Assembly: GCA_034769895.1 (NCBI GenBank)
Contig: JAWRYS010000719.1
Coordinates: forward strand, 62,001-126,000
Direction of reading: 5' to 3'
DNA: 64,000 nt
DNA from: Magicicada septendecula
Taxonomy: Eukaryota; Arthropoda; Insecta; Hemiptera; Cicadidae
Below are positions 60,461 through 64,000 of this stretch, piece after piece. Below the pieces are notes generated by a model, which saw nothing but the letters and a program-made list of their open reading frames with translations, was not told the origin of the DNA and ran no database searches. The position numbers and the translations under genes are program-made. Numbering within the stretch: the first letter of the stretch is position 1; every line of letters begins with the position of its first letter.

Positions 60461-61098
60461 TTTTCCGAGTGACACATGTCCGCATCGAGTACGTTAATTT
60501 TTTCAAATTCCCCCTCTACTTTTCCTTCCAATACCAGTTCATCGTAAAGACGATCAAATGTTAGCTGTTGGTCGTGACGACTGCTTTCCAATCGAAAAAA
60601 CGAGGGGAAAAAGAAGGATGGTGGTACATAACACCCCTTGGCTACTACCTGATTAATGTACGACTTGAAGTGATCTTGATCATAAAACAAGCGAACAAGA
60701 TATTTCTTTAATACTGTTAATAAACAACCAAAACGGATCCACTCGGGTTCTGTGAAAACAAATTTTTCGGTCTTACTACCTTTAATCCGAACAAACGTTT
60801 TCCCAAAGTTACGACTGATCATCACACTCTTCTTCTTTTCACGGTTTTCACCTTCTTCGTACAATAACATACTGGATAGTAACTGTTCACGAAAGATCAA
60901 CAAGTAATTCCACTCAGAAAAGTCAAGTAATATACGTTTCTTTCTTCCGTTTGTAAACAAAACACCCGGTTCATAGTTGAGTTCTTTATACAGTCCGACG
61001 GTAACGAACTTAGAGTACGAGTTGATTGGATATGCAAGAGACAAGTAAACGTTATACTCACAATGGCTGCTGCTGCTGCTGTCACAGTCACCTTCCAT
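60457..61098 (-). CDS. 213-aa protein of unknown function, Polinton-like element
   Basis: The frame starts at a clear ATG (61098). A poly-serine run at residues 7-11 comes from a CAG-type triplet repeat. The middle has alternating hydrophobic and basic strands (GRKKRILLDFSEWNYLL and FVRIKGSKTEKFVFTEPEW). The two halves look alike: a basic beta-rich segment followed by an acidic-aromatic helix start. That is reminiscent of PC4-type single-strand DNA-binding domains, but the resemblance is weak and I do not assign it. The tail is acidic. It lies between the major capsid gene and the exonuclease-like gene, with an ATGA overlap to the latter. Confidence 0.7.
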   Translation of the reverse strand: MEGDCDSSSSSHCEYNVYLSLAYPINSYSKFVTVGLYKELNYEPGVLFTNGRKKRILLDFSEWNYLLIFREQLLSSMLLYEEGENREKKKSVMISRNFGKTFVRIKGSKTEKFVFTEPEWIRFGCLLTVLKKYLVRLFYDQDHFKSYINQVVAKGCYVPPSFFFPSFFRLESSRHDQQLTFDRLYDELVLEGKVEGEFEKINVLDADMCHSEK

Positions 61099-61147
61099 CG
61101 TTGAAAAGGACTGAGGTTGTTGTTATGTAGAGATCGCTAATACCTAT

Positions 61148-61154
61148 CTTTATA
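61148..61154 (-). promoter_or_regulatory. TATA box upstream of the 213-aa gene
   Basis: TATAAAG on the minus strand lies 50 bp upstream of the ATG at 61098 and 27 bp past the end of the capsid gene. A TCAGT initiator-like word follows at about 61110-61114. It would give the two downstream genes their own promoter. Confidence 0.45.
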
Positions 61155-61181
61155 AACTAGTAGAGGGGAGAACAAGTTTTT

Positions 61182-62417
61182 TTATGACAAACGATGAACA
61201 GTATTCGACAACGCTGTGTACTGTACTATCCTATCGTGTATAATCAAAGCGTAAGCGGTGGTTTTATCTGGAAAATTGTTACTGGATTCAAATTCTAAAC
61301 GCACATCAACGGCAGACGACTTGATTGGTTCTTCTTGTCTGGAACAATCGATGACAAACAACGGTGCTTTCGTTATAAATTCATTAGGTGTCAAAAGAGG
61401 CGCTCTGTTGCGACGGTCGTAGTATGATGTTTGGAAACGTGTATACATGTCGTAGAACAGGGCGTAACGTTTTTTATCGATATCCTGGTTCAGGTTATCG
61501 TACGGATAGTATTTATCGTTCAGAAAAAGCTTGACATTCGTTAAATTGCAGTGATCAAATTCCGACGCGTTTTTCGCTATATTGTTCTTCCTATCCGTCT
61601 GAAATATTAATATTACATACCGAGGTTTTTCCAACTGTGACGATGTCTTCAAGGTCCACGAATGTCGATTTGTCGTCGGTAGAACGGGATACTCGTGCAA
61701 TTCCCAACTGCGGAACGGCATCACTAGTTCATGATCCTCCTCGATGTGCTCCAATAGCGGTATTCGGTACTTGTTTGACACGCGCACATAGGGCATCTTC
61801 CAGTGTACTTTGTTTATTACGAGATTACCGTTTGCAGTTGCACCCGATTCTTTTAGCACCATTGCGTTCTGATCGGTAGAGGTACGCAACAGAATCAATT
61901 CTTGCTTAACGTTCAGCATGATGCGTGTATAGTCTTCGTTGAAACCGAGTAGCATTTTCAACGGAAGACAAAACGTAAAATCACCGGTACTCTCGTGTAC
62001 TGTCAACGACTCGTCGGTTGTCGTCACCCATCCTGCATTGATTAGATGCTTTCTTTCATGCTCATTGCTCGATAGTAACAATTTCACAGTGCTCGTAATT
62101 CCAACGTTTTTTGTACGATCCACTTCCACACCGCACACTTCGTAACGGATCTCCTCAAACAAGAAAGCCATTGCATTGTTGATTAATTTCACGTTCAACG
62201 CTGTGTCGGTAGCGTTAACCTTGGTCAATGTTCCTTCGATGTACAGAAAACTCTCCGCCGGTAAAGTGAAAACATCCTGTTGTTGGATGGGTATACGTAT
62301 TTCATCGTTGTTACCGTATCGGGTGGAAGCATACGGTGCGTGCGTACGATATTCGAACTCAACGATTCTGTTATCGAAAGCCGCTCCTCGTTCGATAGCT
62401 AGAATTTCACCCGACAT
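61182..62417 (-). CDS. Major capsid protein, double-jelly-roll type (Polinton-like)
   Basis: I chose the ATG at 62417 (MSGEILAIERG), which is 27 nt inside the longest open frame, because the upstream part begins only with TTG and the family typically starts M-x-G-E-I-L. The product is 411 aa. Family-like motifs include FDNRIVEFEYRTHAPYA, NNDEIRIPIQQQD, FLYIEGTL near the start and RRNRAPLLTPNEF and PLFVIDCSRQEE near the end. Proteins of this kind are annotated in insects as double-jelly-roll-like and correspond to the hexon-like capsid protein of Polintons and adintoviruses, which builds an icosahedral shell. It sits 114 bp past the penton-like gene. No interruption is seen. Confidence 0.82.
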   Translation of the reverse strand: MSGEILAIERGAAFDNRIVEFEYRTHAPYASTRYGNNDEIRIPIQQQDVFTLPAESFLYIEGTLTKVNATDTALNVKLINNAMAFLFEEIRYEVCGVEVDRTKNVGITSTVKLLLSSNEHERKHLINAGWVTTTDESLTVHESTGDFTFCLPLKMLLGFNEDYTRIMLNVKQELILLRTSTDQNAMVLKESGATANGNLVINKVHWKMPYVRVSNKYRIPLLEHIEEDHELVMPFRSWELHEYPVLPTTNRHSWTLKTSSQLEKPRYVILIFQTDRKNNIAKNASEFDHCNLTNVKLFLNDKYYPYDNLNQDIDKKRYALFYDMYTRFQTSYYDRRNRAPLLTPNEFITKAPLFVIDCSRQEEPIKSSAVDVRLEFESSNNFPDKTTAYALIIHDRIVQYTALSNTVHRLS

Positions 62418-62531
62418 TATTTTAATCGTATAATTTGAATCCAAGTGAAAGTAAGAAACGCTTGTTCCTTGATGTCAATCGCTTCAACGTTGAACACCGA
62501 CTACCATGTTTCTTTCGTACACACTCCCTTT

Positions 62532-63257
62532 TTACAGGTGACGTTTGTCCGAAATACAATCCCATATTTTCAGATGCAGTCGTATCGTGATAACTTCACC
62601 GCGAAAATCGACTAAATCCCCGTCCTGATCAACGAGAGACAAAATTATGTTGTCTACACGTTGTACGTTTACCGGTAAGTATATTACGTTTGTCGGTGTT
62701 TCAACTATTTTGAAACCTGGTGCCACGGTCGGATAAAACGAATGCAACGTGTGCTGGTCCTGGCCGTCCTTGTACGCACCCTGTACGATATTACTCCGTA
62801 CGTGAACGGTGTTAACTTTGATTATGTCAACGGGTACGTTCGACTCGTGTGTTATATACGCTTCCAGCTGCTGATTCTCCTTGAATCCTAACATACTTGC
62901 AATGGTATTCGGTGTATGCGAAAAGTCGATGACATGCTTACAGTAAATTTCACACTTTAATGTGTTGTTGTTTGGACGTAAACTGATTGTTCTCTCGCCT
63001 AACTGTTTCTGCAGATACGTTTCGATATCACTGATTTCGTAGGTGCCGGTAGGCAACTTGATGACGGACCACTGATCCTTGGAAATTTTTACTGGAAATG
63101 CATTATTTTTTCCTTCAGTAACGTTTGGTATTGAATTATACGATGTAAAATCCAATAGTCCAACGTACCATTCACCGTATAACTCGAGAGGTGGGAAAAA
63201 GTTACACACGAGATTCGCAGCGTCGGTACCCGTCACGGTGACCGTTAGCGACGACAT
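62532..63257 (-). CDS. Penton-like minor capsid protein (Polinton-like)
   Basis: The 241-aa product starts at ATG 63257, only 8 bp past the protease stop. It begins with a beta-rich segment (MSSLTVTVTG) and has PLELYGEWYVGLLDFTSYNSIPNV, which in shorter pieces (GEWYVGLLDF) is characteristic of minor capsid proteins of insect Polinton-like elements. The end (RGEVITIRLHLKIWD) is also beta-rich. A single-jelly-roll penton role at the vertices is inferred from its place next to the protease and major capsid genes and from its size. No interruption is seen. Confidence 0.7.
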   Translation of the reverse strand: MSSLTVTVTGTDAANLVCNFFPPLELYGEWYVGLLDFTSYNSIPNVTEGKNNAFPVKISKDQWSVIKLPTGTYEISDIETYLQKQLGERTISLRPNNNTLKCEIYCKHVIDFSHTPNTIASMLGFKENQQLEAYITHESNVPVDIIKVNTVHVRSNIVQGAYKDGQDQHTLHSFYPTVAPGFKIVETPTNVIYLPVNVQRVDNIILSLVDQDGDLVDFRGEVITIRLHLKIWDCISDKRHL

Positions 63258-63265
63258 GCTGAAGT

Positions 63266-63613
63266 TTACTGATCAGAAGACGATAAAAAGTCTAAACATA
63301 AATGACCGCAGATGACCGTGTTAGGAGGTTGCTTCCGTTCATAGTTGTAACGAACGTCGGCTGTATCACCAAAATATTGCATCAGCTCGAGAGGTGGACG
63401 TAAATTACCGAACCCGTCAAAATAGTGTACTCGATTTCCACGCTTCTTGTAACATACCCAGTGGGTTCCCGGTCCGCTCTCGTCGTCCAAATTTACGATG
63501 ACGCTTTCGTTCTTCCACGGCGCTGTATCCGGTAATGCGTTACGCATGTAAACACCTCTAAAATACGGTATGTTTAGCTTTTTTGCGTATACACGTAATT
63601 CATCTTCGGACAA
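63266..63613 (-). CDS. Adenain-type cysteine protease (Polinton-like)
   Basis: The 115-aa frame has the catalytic set of adenovirus maturation proteases in order: H51 in GTHWV, D66 in YFDGFG, Q95 and C102 in VICGHLCLDFL. In adenoviruses and Polintons this enzyme trims capsid and core precursors. The product is shorter than adenovirus adenain (about 200 aa) but similar in length to insect element versions. The start is uncertain; the open frame continues upstream of the TTG at 63613 and overlaps the end of the PLA2-like gene. It is followed after 8 bp by the penton-like gene. Confidence 0.85.
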   Translation of the reverse strand: MSEDELRVYAKKLNIPYFRGVYMRNALPDTAPWKNESVIVNLDDESGPGTHWVCYKKRGNRVHYFDGFGNLRPPLELMQYFGDTADVRYNYERKQPPNTVICGHLCLDFLSSSDQ

Positions 63614-63633
63614 CGGGCGGAGCGGTATGTGAA

Positions 63634-63999
63634 TTAGTTTTTTCGGTACGGACGTAGATACAATCCGGACGCAGTTCTCTTCTTTTTCCTAGCGGTTCGG
63701 ACAGTTCTCTTCCTCCTCTTCTTCATCCCACCACCAGCACCACGACCACGACTACTCACATTCTTTTTATTTTTACGACGTCGACCGCTTCCTATTGCTG
63801 ATTTTGCTTTCATGGCCGCTGCAACTGCTGTCGCATAAGCTCGTTCGCTGATACCCGAATCCAAAGCCTTTACCCGTCCCCACGCTTTTTCCGCGAGTTT
63901 ACGATCTGCAATACGTCTACTTTCGTTGTCTTTGTATTGAGCGTAAGCGATATCGTGTTCGCGACAGGCTTCGTCTAGTTGATTGATTCCACGATCACC
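63634..63999 (-). CDS. PLA2-like domain with very basic tail, 5' end outside the window
   Basis: Read from the window edge, 121 residues are visible. The first 35 contain LDEACREHDIAYAQYKD, whose HD-x-AY core is the active-site helix of parvovirus-type phospholipase A2 domains, followed by R-x-AD. A helical KAWGRVKAL segment follows. The tail is extremely basic (GSGRRRKNKK, MKKRRKRTVRTARKKKR), like a DNA-binding core protein. The catalytic His-Asp pair is intact; the Ca-binding glycine loop would lie further upstream, outside the window. In adintoviruses and parvoviruses the domain helps particles breach endosomal membranes. Its place just before the protease fits a virion protein that is cut during maturation, which is inference. 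Confidence 0.75.
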   Translation of the reverse strand, partial: GDRGINQLDEACREHDIAYAQYKDNESRRIADRKLAEKAWGRVKALDSGISERAYATAVAAAMKAKSAIGSGRRRKNKKNVSSRGRGAGGGMKKRRKRTVRTARKKKRTASGLYLRPYRKN

Positions 64000-64000
64000 A

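Larger units (their letters stand above)
58240..64000 (-). mobile_element. Polinton/Maverick-like (adintovirus-like) element, one end and virion gene module
   Basis: A compact minus-strand cluster encodes a PLA2-like basic protein, an adenain-type protease, a penton-like protein, a double-jelly-roll capsid protein and two small proteins. This set is the virion module of Polinton-like elements in insects. The left limit at 58240 is inferred: the array ends there within a gene, the new sequence begins with AG as Polinton termini do, and repeat-rich DNA follows, which is usual near their ends. The right end, integrase, polymerase B and ATPase would lie outside the window. Over the part in view it looks whole, although the protease start is uncertain. 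Its age cannot be judged from one copy, but it would be younger than the array if the nesting is right. Confidence 0.7.

Noticed and set aside
60094-62433. Plus-strand and alternate-frame minus-strand ORFs of 64-85 aa
   Set aside because: They are shadows of the longer virion genes on the minus strand.

Overview
This is a eukaryotic window, most likely from an arthropod and probably an insect. It is AT-rich and holds Ty3/Gypsy retrotransposon copies, a Pol III-type tRNA gene without an encoded CCA, and a capsid gene module of the Polinton/Maverick (adintovirus-like) kind common in insect genomes. The species cannot be named from sequence alone. No ordinary host protein gene is visible.

Region 1 (1-58239) is a head-to-tail array of one Ty3/Gypsy-type unit. 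Copies start at 1, 9943, 19922, 29857, 39799 and 49751, giving periods of 9942, 9979, 9935, 9942 and 9952 bp; the last copy is cut at 58239. All coding parts lie on the minus strand. Reading leftward, each element has Gag (capsid-like region and zinc knuckle), Pol (DSG protease, YLDD reverse transcriptase, RNase H) and integrase (zinc finger, DDE core, GPY-type tail), followed by about 5.2 kb of AT-rich non-coding spacer before the next Gag. I call the elements E0 (leftmost, only Gag in view) to E6 (rightmost, truncated). By eye the copies differ at only a few sites per kilobase, so the amplification is recent. Every copy is broken, with roughly three to four interruptions of the gag-pol frame. 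Most are shared by all copies, which points to DNA-level amplification of an already broken element.

Region 2 (58240-59953) begins abruptly inside the Pol gene of E6. The new sequence starts with AG and holds two interleaved minisatellite families with three perfect CRE-like palindromes and a GT microsatellite. It then has a minus-strand tRNA gene (anticodon GGT on a proline-like body) and a cluster of RNA-type hairpins, including an 18-bp stem. I infer that the junction may be the end of the virus-like element in region 3, inserted into the array.

Region 3 (59954-64000) is a compact minus-strand gene cluster, read right to left. It encodes a PLA2-like protein with a very basic tail (running off the window), an adenain-type cysteine protease, a penton-like minor capsid protein, a double-jelly-roll major capsid protein, an unknown 213-aa protein, and a small protein with exonuclease-like motifs that starts at an ATGA overlap. 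A polyadenylation signal overlaps the last codons. Together these form the virion module of a Polinton-like element; integrase, polymerase B and the packaging ATPase would lie to the right, outside the window.
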